DNA of 40,111 nt, taken from NCBI GenBank assembly GCA_017454525.1, contig JAFTCT010000040.1, positions 1 to 40,111 of the forward strand. Reading direction: 5' to 3'. This DNA is from Clostridia bacterium (lineage in GTDB: Bacteria > Bacillota > Clostridia > Oscillospirales > CAG-272). The translations under genes were made by a program, and so were the position numbers. Numbering within the stretch: position 1 is the first letter of the stretch; each line of letters begins with the position of its first letter. Positions 32,085-39,818 of the stretch are shown one piece after another. Under the pieces are notes generated by a model that was given only the letters and a program-made list of their open reading frames with translations, was not told where the DNA came from and ran no database searches.

Positions 32085-33446
32085 TTAAAATGTCAGCGTG
32101 ATCTTCGTGCCTTTGCCGGGCTGTGAGGAAAAGTCAAGTCCGAAGCCGTGCTGTTCGGCGATCGTGCGGCAGAGCGTCAGCCCCAATCCCGCGCCGCCTT
32201 CGGCGCGGCTGCGGCTTTTATCGATGCGGTAGAAAGGCTCGGTGATATGGGTAAGCTGTTCGGGCGTCATACCCTTCCCGTCGTCGGACACGCACGCGCC
32301 CGACCCTTCGCAGGAAAGCGTCACCCGCCCGTCCTTTCCGCAGGCCTTGATCGCGTTTTCGGTCAGATTGTAAAAGAGAACCGACAGCAGCGTTTCATCG
32401 CCCGACACAGTGCACTCAGACGCTTCGACGGTGATCGTTACGCTCTTTTCGTTGGCTTTCTGTTTCAGCCGTTCGGCGGTGTCTCGAAGCAGAGCGCTGA
32501 TATCGACCTCTTCTTTTTTGATCTCGTTGTGCTCGATATAGGCTTTATCCAGCAGTTTTTCGGAGATCTTTTTTAAGCGTTCGGCTTCGGACATGATGCG
32601 CATACACGCGTCGATGCGCTCCTCCTCATTAAGCGACGCGCGCCCGATGTACTCGGCGTAGCCCATGATCGACGTGAGCGGCGTGCGCAGCTCGTGCGCC
32701 ATATTGTTGACCAGCATCTGTTTGCGCTCGGCGTTTTGCTCCAGCTCCCTCATCTGCGCGCCCACCGTGTCGGCCATCGCGTTAAAGCTTCCCGCGAGCG
32801 AGACGGTCTCGACCGTTCCCTGCGCTTTCACCCGGCTCGTCAGATCGCCCGCGGCGATGCGGTCGCTGGCTTTTTCGAGTTCTTCAAGCGGTTTGGTCAG
32901 TTTCTTGATCAGGAACAGCAGTACGGCTGCAAGAGACGCCGAAACGAGCGTCGCAACGCCGATATACAGAAGGATCAGGGATTGGAAAGCGTCGTCGAGA
33001 TCGCCGGCGTACCGGATATAATACATGCGGTATTCCTTCGCCCACTCGGCGGAAAGATCGGTTTTCAGGATCACGTAACGGTCGCCGTCGATGCGCTGGA
33101 ACTCTTCCCATTTGGCGATCAGATCGCTCCCGTCCGGCAGACTGCAATACACCGTTTCACCGTTCTTTTGGAAGATGAAATACAGGCGGTCGTTTTTTCC
33201 GTACGCGCCGTACGCCTCCATGACGTAGGACAGCGTCCCCTCGCCGAACTCGAGCGGCGAGCGGCTGTCAAGTTCGAAATTTCGCGCAAGATACTCAAAT
33301 TCCGCGCGGCAGGATTCGACTCTGTTGTCCACCTGCTCTGAAAACGTATAAACAGCGAGCGACAAAAGACCCGCATACATGCAGAAAACAAACGGAAGCA
33401 GCGTCACGATATAGGCGATCTGCCAGAATTTCATTTTCTTAACCAT
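32085..33446 (-). CDS. Sensor histidine kinase with HAMP domain
   Basis: 453 residues. Membrane helices lie at about 9-34 and 157-180 with an outward domain of about 120 residues between them. HAMP (181-235), H-box NNMAHELRTPL with H251, N-box YNLTENAIKA, DDGKGM, F-box FYRIDKSR and G2 box GGAGLGLTLC are all intact. It senses an external cue and phosphorylates the OmpR-type regulator. The ATG at 33446 overlaps the regulator gene by eight bases and has GGAGGT upstream. Confidence 0.92.
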   Translation of the reverse strand: MVKKMKFWQIAYIVTLLPFVFCMYAGLLSLAVYTFSEQVDNRVESCRAEFEYLARNFELDSRSPLEFGEGTLSYVMEAYGAYGKNDRLYFIFQKNGETVYCSLPDGSDLIAKWEEFQRIDGDRYVILKTDLSAEWAKEYRMYYIRYAGDLDDAFQSLILLYIGVATLVSASLAAVLLFLIKKLTKPLEELEKASDRIAAGDLTSRVKAQGTVETVSLAGSFNAMADTVGAQMRELEQNAERKQMLVNNMAHELRTPLTSIMGYAEYIGRASLNEEERIDACMRIMSEAERLKKISEKLLDKAYIEHNEIKKEEVDISALLRDTAERLKQKANEKSVTITVEASECTVSGDETLLSVLFYNLTENAIKACGKDGRVTLSCEGSGACVSDDGKGMTPEQLTHITEPFYRIDKSRSRAEGGAGLGLTLCRTIAEQHGFGLDFSSQPGKGTKITLTF

Positions 33447-34095
33447 CGTTGACCTCCAGGCGGTATCCGAGTTTATACACGGTTTTTAAGCGATTCTCGA
33501 TCCCCAGCTTCTTGCGCAGGCGCTGAACGTGGGTATCAACCGTGCGCCCGTCTCCATCAAATCCGTAGGACCATACGAGCGCGAGCAGACGGTCGCGCGA
33601 CAGCGCCAGATTGCGGTTGACGACGAACGCTTCGAGCAGGTCGAACTCCTTTGGCGTAAGATCGACCGGCTTTCCGCCTTTGCTGACGGTACGGCTGTCG
33701 AAATCGACCGTGACGTCATCGAACGAAAAGGCGTGCGGCGTCGTTCTGAAGCGCCGCAGAACGGTATGGACGCGCTCCACGAGTTCTAAGATCTCAAAGG
33801 GCTTGACGATATAATCCTCCGCCCCGAGCCGCAGTCCGCGCAGACGGTCGGAGAGTTGGTCCTTTGCGGTCACGAAGATCACCGGCGTGCCGTTTGCCTG
33901 CCCGATGACCTCAAATCCGCTTTGCCCGGGCAGCATCACGTCAAGGATCAGCAGATCGTAGTGCGCGTTCTCCAGTTCCCTCACCGCCGCGTCGCCGTCA
34001 AAGACCTGCGTGCATTCGTGTCCGACCAGACGCAGATTCTTTTTGATGAGATCGTTGATCGGAAGTTCGTCTTCCGCGATCAGGATCTTCGCCAT
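33439..34095 (-). CDS. OmpR/PhoB-family response regulator
   Basis: 218 residues. The receiver has E8/D9, phospho-acceptor D52 in LILDVMLPG, T76 and K98. A winged-helix DNA-binding domain covers about 125-215 (LTPKEFDLLEAFVVNRNLAL, GRTVDTHVQRLRKKLG, TVYKLGYRL). The ATG at 34095 with GGGGG nine bases upstream is preferred to an upstream start. It is the first gene of the regulator/kinase/binding-protein operon. Confidence 0.92.
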   Translation of the reverse strand: MAKILIAEDELPINDLIKKNLRLVGHECTQVFDGDAAVRELENAHYDLLILDVMLPGQSGFEVIGQANGTPVIFVTAKDQLSDRLRGLRLGAEDYIVKPFEILELVERVHTVLRRFRTTPHAFSFDDVTVDFDSRTVSKGGKPVDLTPKEFDLLEAFVVNRNLALSRDRLLALVWSYGFDGDGRTVDTHVQRLRKKLGIENRLKTVYKLGYRLEVNDG

Positions 34096-34128
34096 CGATC
34101 CGTCCCCCTTTTTTCCGTCTTCGCGCTC

Positions 34129-34137
34129 ATTATACCA
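34129..34137 (-). promoter_or_regulatory. Extended -10 promoter of the OmpR operon
   Basis: TGGTATAAT on the minus strand is an extended -10 (TGnTATAAT). No good -35 is seen, which is usual for regulated promoters of this type. Confidence 0.55.
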
Positions 34138-34184
34138 TGTATTTGTCACAAAGTTGTGTCCGAATTCAATTTTTTTAAATTCCC

Positions 34185-34213
34185 TTGCATTTTTTCTCTG
34201 TTTGTCGTATAAT
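34185..34213 (+). promoter_or_regulatory. Promoter of the DUF1015 gene
   Basis: TTGCAT (34185-34190), 17 bases, TATAAT (34208-34213). A GTCGTAAATC motif lies just downstream at 34217. Confidence 0.75.
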
Positions 34214-34246
34214 CAAGTCGTAAATCACCAACAAGGGGGAATTCTT

Positions 34247-35452
34247 ATGAGCAAGCATGCATTCAGCGGCGCCGATATCCTTCTGCCGAAAAAGGATTTC
34301 GACAAATGGGCGGTGATCGCCTGCGACCAGTTCACAAGCGAACAGAACTACTGGGACGAGGTCGAAAAAACCGTCGGGGATCATCCGTCGACCCTGCGCA
34401 TCACTCTGCCGGAGATCTATCTGGAGAGCGACGGGGTGGAAGAGCGCATCAGAAAGATCAACGAAACGATGAAGGACTATCTGTCCTCGGGCGTTCTTGC
34501 CGAGCATAAGAACACGATGGTCTACGTTGAGCGCGCCCAGAGCGACGGCAGGATCCGGCACGGGATCGTCGGCGCGATAGATCTTGCCGACTACGACTAC
34601 CGCAAGGGCAGCAAGGCGCTGGTGCGCGCCACCGAACAGACGGTCATCGAGCGCATCCCTCCGCGCGTGCGCATCCGCCGCGACGCCTGCCTCGAACTGC
34701 CGCACGTCCTGCTGCTGATCGACGACCCCGAAAAGAGCGTGATCGAGCCGCTGGCGGAGGCGAAAAAGACCATGGAATGCGCCTATAACACCGAACTGAT
34801 GATGGGCGGCGGGCATATCGAGGGCTACTTCCTCTCCCCCGAACAGGTCGAGCGCGTCGGCGCGGCGCTCGACGCGCTGGTCAACGGACTGACGGACAAA
34901 CTGCTCTTCGCCGTCGGCGACGGAAATCATTCGCTTGCCACCGCCAAGGAATGCGCGGCGTTGAACGACAGTCCTCTTGCGGCGCAGACGATCGTCGAGA
35001 TCGTCAACGTTCACGATCCCGCCATCGAATTCGAGCCGATCTACCGCGTGCTCTTCGGCGTCAACGAGGAGGAACTGCTCTCTGACTTTCTCGCAGCAGT
35101 CGGCGGCGAGTACGACGGCGAGGACGGACAGGATTTCGACTACGTCACCTCGGGCGTCACGAAGACCGTCCGCGTGAAGCCGATGGCGAAACTGCCCGTC
35201 GGCACCCTCCAGCCCTTCCTTGACAAATGGTTAAAGGAGCATCCCGGCGTGAAGATCGACTATATCCACGGCGAGGAAGTGGTGTTCGACCTCTGCAAGA
35301 CGCGGGGAAACGCCGGCTTCATCTTCAAGGGCATGGGCAAAAACGAACTGTTCGACGCGATCAAGGCGGACGGTTCCCTGCCGCGCAAGACCTTCTCCAT
35401 GGGTCACGCAAGGGACAAGAGATACTATATGGAGACGAGAAAGATCAGATAA
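34247..35452 (+). CDS. DUF1015 family protein
   Basis: 401 residues, the usual length. Family features include VIACDQFTSEQNYWDEVE near the start, SDGRIRHGIVGAIDL, FAVGDGNHSLATAKE in the middle and FIFKGMGKNELFDAIK at the end. Soluble and cytoplasmic. DUF1015 genes often lie near serine-biosynthesis genes in clostridia, as far as I recall; none is here. The biochemical role is unknown to me. GGGGGAATTCTT precedes the ATG at 34247. Confidence 0.88.
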   Translation: MSKHAFSGADILLPKKDFDKWAVIACDQFTSEQNYWDEVEKTVGDHPSTLRITLPEIYLESDGVEERIRKINETMKDYLSSGVLAEHKNTMVYVERAQSDGRIRHGIVGAIDLADYDYRKGSKALVRATEQTVIERIPPRVRIRRDACLELPHVLLLIDDPEKSVIEPLAEAKKTMECAYNTELMMGGGHIEGYFLSPEQVERVGAALDALVNGLTDKLLFAVGDGNHSLATAKECAALNDSPLAAQTIVEIVNVHDPAIEFEPIYRVLFGVNEEELLSDFLAAVGGEYDGEDGQDFDYVTSGVTKTVRVKPMAKLPVGTLQPFLDKWLKEHPGVKIDYIHGEEVVFDLCKTRGNAGFIFKGMGKNELFDAIKADGSLPRKTFSMGHARDKRYYMETRKIR

Positions 35453-35470
35453 AACAACCGACGGTTGTTT
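35452..35470 (+). terminator. Short terminator-like hairpin after DUF1015
   Basis: AAACAACC pairs with GGTTGTTT around GAC directly at the stop codon. It also overlaps the next promoter's -35, so the activity is uncertain. Confidence 0.45.
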
Positions 35471-35497
35471 GACAAATCCGAAAAAATGTGTTAGTAT
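35469..35497 (+). promoter_or_regulatory. Promoter of the XRE regulator leader transcript
   Basis: TTGACA (35469-35474), 17 bases, TAGTAT (35492-35497). Confidence 0.65.
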
Positions 35498-35503
35498 ATC
35501 CGC

Positions 35504-35845
35504 GTCACAGGGTGACGTCCGCCGCCGATAAAGGGCGCGGACGAAACGGTGAACACAGACCGCAGAGGCGTCCGCGGCGCTTTACGCGGCAAAAAGGAAG
35601 GAGGCGGAGTTTATCTATGAAGAACTCGTTAAAAACCGGAAGTTGTGACCCGCGCCTCGGGTTCGCGCGCGGTTGACGGTCTTTCGTCCCCGCAGACAAC
35701 GCTGAAAGCAGGTTGACGAAGATCGTCATTGACTCTTCCGAAACTATCCTTCCCGCGCCGCCGAAGCGGCGCGGGAAGGATACACCCGTCCGGCAAGGCG
35801 GCAAAAGCCGTCCTGCCTTTCGCACGTTCAGAAGAGGAGAACATA
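35504..35845 (+). promoter_or_regulatory. Structured 340-base leader of the XRE regulator
   Basis: Between the promoter and the regulator start there are several strong hairpins: CGTCCGC/GCGGACG (about 35516-35543), GCCGCG-type arms near 35570-35595, and a perfect 17-bp stem at 35745-35782 (arms TATCCTTCCCGCGCCGC and its complement, loop CGAA). GGCGGC/GCCGTC hairpins follow. A short reading frame lies inside. No known riboswitch class is recognised; an attenuator or antisense target are possible. Confidence 0.45.
35617..35676 (+). CDS. Possible 19-residue leader peptide
   Basis: The frame MKNSLKTGSCDPRLGFARG and TGA follows AAGGAAGGAGGCGG, which ends about 12 bases upstream of the ATG. It lies in the leader of the XRE gene, about 170 bases before it and just upstream of the 17-bp hairpin. 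Position suggests translation-dependent control; nothing else supports it. Confidence 0.35.
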   Translation: MKNSLKTGSCDPRLGFARG

Positions 35846-36073
35846 TTGATCGATCTTCAAACAGTCGGCGCGAGCATCGCGTTTCTCCGGCGCAGTCAGG
35901 GACTGACGCAGAAGGATCTCGCCCGAAAAATGCGCGTCTGTCCGCAGGCGGTTTCAAAGTGGGAGCGCGGACTTGCCTTCCCCGACGTCTGTTACCTTGA
36001 CGAACTGGCGGGATATCTTTCCTGCACGATCGACGAACTGCTGACAGGCGTCAAACACAATGCGCAGATATGA
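35846..36073 (+). CDS. XRE-family HTH regulator
   Basis: 75 residues, essentially one helix-turn-helix: IAFLRRSQGLTQKDLARKM, then CPQAVSKWERGLAFPDVCYL. The end DELLTGVK is typical of small clostridial Cro/CI-like repressors. The start is TTG at 35846 with GAGGAG seven bases upstream; no ATG fits. It has no partner gene and lies after a long leader. It borders the mobile-element region. Confidence 0.8.
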   Translation: MIDLQTVGASIAFLRRSQGLTQKDLARKMRVCPQAVSKWERGLAFPDVCYLDELAGYLSCTIDELLTGVKHNAQI

Positions 36074-36113
36074 AAAAAGCAGGCTGAAGGAGTTTTCCGT
36101 CAGCCTGCTTTTT
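36074..36113 (+). terminator. Terminator of the XRE gene
   Basis: AAAAAGCAGGCTGA pairs with TCAGCCTGCTTTTT, immediately after the stop codon. Confidence 0.88.
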
Positions 36114-36191
36114 CGGTGTGGTTATCTCATTGTTCAAATCACTTCCTCCATTGACACAAGAACAAATCATAATCATCATAACTATCAAGCA

Positions 36192-36527
36192 CTATAATTG
36201 ATTGTATATTTTTTGTAGCATTAATATTCCTTGTCCTAAATTTGTTCGAGATAATGGTTTCAAAGAATCTGTCAAGAAAAATGTTGATTCCAATAGACGC
36301 TGTTTTTTGCCATACTTGAAATACACTTTACCATCTCTCGCGTATAATAATAATTCACTGATTTCTGGGATTATTATTTTTTGAATTTGACTAAGTTCCC
36401 AAAGTGATGCCGATCCATCAAGAATTCTATTGCATTCCACGTTTGCACATTCCAAAACGTCGATTAGCATACTTTGAAATTGATAGAGTTGTGATGTATT
36501 GGTTATTTTTTTAGATTCATGTTTCAT
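36192..36527 (-). CDS. Candidate immunity protein next to TNT-like toxin remnant
   Basis: About 111 residues, MKHESKKITNTSQLYQFQSM at the start, mostly helical, soluble, AT-rich. The ATG at 36527 overlaps the TGA of the upstream toxin fragment by four bases (ATGA), a common arrangement of toxin and immunity genes. No family is recognised. Function as immunity factor is inferred only from position after a TNT-like C-terminus. The gap 36114-36191 holds nothing recognisable. Confidence 0.55.
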   Translation of the reverse strand: MKHESKKITNTSQLYQFQSMLIDVLECANVECNRILDGSASLWELSQIQKIIIPEISELLLYARDGKVYFKYGKKQRLLESTFFLTDSLKPLSRTNLGQGILMLQKIYNQL

Positions 36528-36666
36528 AATCTTGGAACCCACCATTGTATACCGCCACCTGAATGACCAAAAAGTGGCGCTGCCCTCCCGGCTAATACAG
36601 TTGTCCCTTTTTTCAAAACAAACGCGGAAGTATTAGTCATAGTATTTCCAGATGGTAGTGATAACA
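36524..36666 (-). pseudogene. C-terminal remnant of a TNT-like polymorphic toxin
   Basis: The last 45 or so codons read SGNTMTNTSAFVLKKGTTVL and then AGRAAPLFGHSGGGIQWWVP. This matches the closing part of TNT (tuberculosis necrotizing toxin/DUF4237) NAD-glycohydrolase domains, which end in a G-x-AAPWFGQ-x-GGG-x-Q-[YW]-x-x-P-like motif. The 5' part is replaced by the IS-associated repeat that begins at 36667; an open frame runs on into the repeat by chance. No delivery domain remains. Confidence 0.6.
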
Positions 36667-37224
36667 TTGGATTGGTTGCTTTTTTGTAAGAGGGTAACGC
36701 GGCAACCGTATGCATTACCGACTTGTGTGAAACTTGCTTGCTTTACCGTCTAAAAAAGAGTTCACACTTACCTTTTTCAGCGGTATTTTGCCTTTTGAAG
36801 TGCAGAGAATGCGAAGAGCAAACTGCGTTTGCCTGAAAAAGGCAAAATGCCGTTTCGCCGCCGGCGTCAGAGTGCGCAGTGCGCGAGCCTGTATTCGACC
36901 GGACTCATATACCCGAGACTGCATGAATATCCGCAGGATATTCCGCAGACTGTTTTCTGTTATAAAACAACTCAATATATCTGAAAACGTCGATCTTTAC
37001 CTCTTCCATTGTAGCATACTTTTTGCGATATATCAACTCTTTTTTCAGACTTGCAAAAAAGCTTTCAACGCACGAATTGTCATACAGACATCCCGCGAAC
37101 CCCCAAAAACTCGACAGGCTCGTTTTCGGGGAACCCCGACCCGCGAACCCCCAAAAACTCGACAGGCTCGTTTTCGGGGAACCCCGGCCCGGGAGCGCTC
37201 ATAGATCCTGTGATCCCGTTTTCG
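36667..37224 (-). mobile_element. IS3-family 3' segment, copy A (558 bp)
   Basis: Starts TTGGATTGGTTGC and ends at CCCGTTTTCG. It is about 90% identical by eye to copy B (38669-39226). On the minus strand it carries the transposase 3' end: ENGITGSMSAPG, a 97-bp insertion, then YDNSCVESFFASLKKELIYR (the catalytic Glu of the DDE triad) and FRYIELFYNRK. A short insertion with inverted repeat GAATATCC/GGATATTC breaks the frame before SLGYMSPVDY (stop at 36867). About 200 noncoding bases follow, holding a long hairpin (36780-36852). Confidence 0.75.
37096..37191. repeat. Two 48-bp palindromic modules inside IS3 copy A
   Basis: Two tandem units (37096-37143 and 37144-37191) start CGAACCCCCAAAAACTCGAC and continue to CGTTTTCGGGGAACCCCG. 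Arms CCCCAAAAAC and GTTTTCGGGG fold back. They interrupt the transposase frame after SMSAPG; CCCG flanks both sides. The same block, identical in sequence, sits at 39098-39193. Confidence 0.8.
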
Positions 37225-37775
37225 TTCAGCATATGGACAACTGTAGATCTCAAGAACGTCCTCCATCGCAGCAACAAACGACGCACTCTGATGGGGCGGA
37301 ATACACCAGCACTTTTTCAGGTTAGGCTTAAATTCGTTTTTTAAGTATACGCATTACAAAAACATAGGATATTTCGTCTATATAGCCGAGTTCAACCGTT
37401 TGATTAGGCAAAAGACGAAGCGTCCACTTTGAGTATCCTCCGGGCGGCTTTCGCAGGCGAGTGCTATCACTCTTGCTTCAATATCACCTGTATTTTTGGC
37501 GGTACCGGCGGTTTATCACGTTTCTTTCTGCTAATTGTTGTGTCCCAACCCTTTTCGCAATAAGAAGTACGGACGTTTTGTACGGTTGTCGGTGTTGTGT
37601 GGTATACCTCCGCAATTTCCGCAACTGTCATATACCGCTTGCTGTTTTTGTCAGATGCAAGCAGTATATTGGCGCGAAGTATTGTCCTTGCGCTGCTTGT
37701 TCCTTTGCTCACGATATCATTGAGTACCGGCTGATCTGCGTCTCTGAGTTCAATAACATACTTGAATGATGGCAT
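37225..37775 (-). pseudogene. IS630-family transposase pseudogene
   Basis: The start at 37775 has AGAGGATAT upstream and gives MPSFKYVIELRDADQPVL, then a helix-turn-helix (MTVAEIAEVYHTTPTTVQNV) and KKRDKPPVPPKI. At least three frameshifts follow (near 37480, 37455 and 37340). Other frames continue GGYSKWTLRLL, VELGYIDEISYVFVMRILKK, CWCIPPHQSASFVAAMEDVLE. The sequence stops at 37225, where it is joined to IS3 copy A. The DDE catalytic region is lost. Confidence 0.75.
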
Positions 37776-37888
37776 ATAATATCCTCTCATTCGCTTTCTA
37801 TAGATATCATAGCACACTTTTTCAAATACGCAAGATTTAGTTGTAACAAAATACTACATTGAAAAAAGGATTGGTCTATTCTGTTTAA

Positions 37889-38020
37889 TTATTCTTTATC
37901 TATTCTAAATTGTATACTTCCGGTAGAACTTGGGTTTTGAATGTTGTATGCGGAATAAAAAACAAGGTATGTCTTTCCGGCAGTTAATATTTTTGTTAGA
38001 CATGCATAATGGACAAAAAC
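37889..38020 (-). pseudogene. C-terminal protein fragment
   Basis: A 43-residue open frame without a start (YACLTKILTAGKTYLVFYSA, then STGSIQFRIDKE) looks like the last strands of a secreted beta-sandwich protein. It lies just downstream of the orphan lipoprotein gene. The rest of 37776-38048 is AT-rich with nothing recognised. Confidence 0.4.
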
Positions 38021-38048
38021 TTAATTCTTTTCATAACTATCCCCCATT

Positions 38049-38645
38049 TTAAGATTCATAAAATACAATGTCTTTTACATCTTTTTTATCTGTTTTGATC
38101 AAAACAAAATACTGAAAAGGTTGAGCAGCATCTACAAATGGCTCATCTGTAGTATATGGCTTCTCGAGCGAATACTCAATTATCAGTCCTTTTTCACTGT
38201 TTTGAACCGAATTGATCAAAAACGGTCTATGATAAAAGCTTGTGAAAGTATACAACACATACATTTGCTGATTGTAATCGAGGGGCAATTGGTCTATTTC
38301 ACGATCAAATATTTTATCGTAATCGCTTTGAGATTGAATCGTCCAGATGCGTGTTTTAGGGCATGTTTGATCGTCATTAAATTCTTCCCCATAAATGGCT
38401 CCGTATGTGCGATTTTCTTTCAAAAATAAGCCATTGATTTTATCGCCCACATCGCTGAATACTATAAAGCTCTCGACCGGAAGAGTTGAGTTGGCGTCAT
38501 ATGATGTTTGTGCAAAACTACTTTCATTGGATGTCTCAATCTGATCTGCATTATCAGATGTGGTCGAATTGTTAATTACATTAGTACACGAGCATAACGT
38601 GAAACACGTTAAAGTAACTAAAAAAATAATTGTTAGTATTTTCAT
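38049..38645 (-). CDS. Orphan lipoprotein, 198 residues
   Basis: Starts MKILTIIFLVTLTCFTLCSC with a lipobox (LCSC, Cys20). A Ser/Thr/Asn-rich linker follows, then a globular part (IVFSDVGDKINGLFLKENRT, DYDKIFDREIDQLPLDYNQQ, YFVLIKTDKKDVKDIVFYES). The start at 38645 has ATGGAG upstream. AT-rich and without recognised family. It lies between two IS3 fragments and was probably carried in with them. Confidence 0.6.
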   Translation of the reverse strand: MKILTIIFLVTLTCFTLCSCTNVINNSTTSDNADQIETSNESSFAQTSYDANSTLPVESFIVFSDVGDKINGLFLKENRTYGAIYGEEFNDDQTCPKTRIWTIQSQSDYDKIFDREIDQLPLDYNQQMYVLYTFTSFYHRPFLINSVQNSEKGLIIEYSLEKPYTTDEPFVDAAQPFQYFVLIKTDKKDVKDIVFYES

Positions 38646-38668
38646 ATAAATCTCCATTCTGCCGCTAC

Positions 38669-39226
38669 TTGGATTGGTTGCTTTTTTGTAAGAGGGTAAC
38701 GCAGCAACCGTATGCATTACCGACTTGTGTGAAACTTGCTTGCTTTACCGGCTGAAAAAGACTTCACACGTATCTTTTTCCGCGGTATTTTGCCTTTTGA
38801 AGTGCAGCGAATGCGAAGAGCAAACTGCGTTTGCCTGAAAAAGGCAAAATACCGCTCCGCCGCCGGCGTCAGAGTGCGCAGTGCGCGAGCCGGTAATCGA
38901 CCGGACTCATATACCCGAGACTGCATGAATATCCGCAGGATATTCCGCAGACCGTTTTCTGTTGTAAAACAACTCGATATATCTGAAAACGTCTGTCTTT
39001 ACCTCTTCCATTGTAGCATACTTTTTGCGATATATCAACTCCTTTTTCAGACTTTCGAAGAAACTCTCCACACATGAATTATCGTAAGGACATCCCGCGA
39101 ACCCCCAAAAACTCGACAGGCTCGTTTTCGGGGAACCCCGACCCGCGAACCCCCAAAAACTCGACAGGCTCGTTTTCGGGGAACCCCGGCCCGGGAGCGC
39201 TCATAGATCCTGTGATCCCGTTTTCG
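38669..39226 (-). mobile_element. IS3-family 3' segment, copy B (558 bp)
   Basis: The second copy of the segment at 36667, with the same ends and the same length. A perfect 17-bp inverted repeat (arms 38782-38798 and 38839-38855, GCGGTATTTTGCCTTTT) lies in the part after the transposase stop. Transposase motifs PYDNSCVESFFESLKKELIY and SLGYMSPVDYRLAHCAL are in shifted frames. Confidence 0.75.
39098..39193. repeat. Two 48-bp palindromic modules inside IS3 copy B
   Basis: Identical to the block at 37096-37191, in the same place of the transposase, although the flanking 45 bases toward the transposase 3' end differ at many positions between the copies. Confidence 0.8.
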
Positions 39227-39635
39227 CACAACATCGCCCTGTAAGCGCTATGGCGTTTCCCAAGGCGTTCATCGGCAATTCGCTGTCTATGTTTTTCCCG
39301 ATCTCATACCCGATCACTTCTTTGTTCTTCAGATCGAGCACCGCCGCAAGATAGACCCAACCGAGATTCGTTTGTATGTAGGTGATATCTCCCGCCCATA
39401 CTTTGTTCAGCTTTTCCGGCGAAAAGATTCTCTTTATGACGTTTTCTCTGTATATACCGTCGCTCTTTCCTTTTTTATACGGCTTGAATTTGCGAAGTGC
39501 TGCAGGATAAAGACCGTTTTCGCGCATGATCCGGCGCACCTTCCATTTGCTCAATAACACGTCTTCGTTGATCAGAGCGACGCGCATTTTTCTGCAGCCG
39601 TACAGTTTTCTGTTTTCTTCGAAAATTGGTTGCAC
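39227..39635 (-). pseudogene. IS3-family transposase (OrfB) pseudogene, middle part
   Basis: The frame reads YGCRKMRVALINEDV, then SKWKVRRIMRENGLYPAALR, VWAGDITYIQTNLGWVYLAA (first DDE Asp) and LDLKNKEVIGYEIG. It lacks its own N-terminus and OrfA; the upstream edge at 39635 joins unrelated sequence. After NAIALTG the usual HSDxGSQY stretch with the second Asp is missing (internal deletion), and the frame shifts into ENGITGSMSAPG of copy B. It is not functional. Confidence 0.8.
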
Positions 39636-39818
39636 GGTATTCTATACGCTGTGTGCAGATATTATACTGATGCTGCCTTGTATAATTAAAAAAAACCAAG
39701 CAAAGTTGTTTGCAGTCTGTTTTATTATATGGTTTGATATCCGGGAGCAGACAGTTCGATTGTGAATAACCTATATTCTTTACAAGCAATTGTTCCGGTA
39801 TAGCAGTAATGCGCCGCT
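39636..39818. other. AT-rich stretch without recognised feature
   Basis: No gene, RNA or hairpin of note is visible between the IS3 remnant and the GC-rich repeat block. Confidence 0.5.

Noticed and set aside
35505..35957. 150-codon minus-strand frame across the XRE leader
   Set aside because: No start signal; it is antisense to the leader and to the helix-turn-helix gene.
36715..36975. Minus-strand frame in the IS3 3' region
   Set aside because: A shifted frame of the transposase end and noncoding hairpin; the sister copy at 38717 shows the same without conserved coding.
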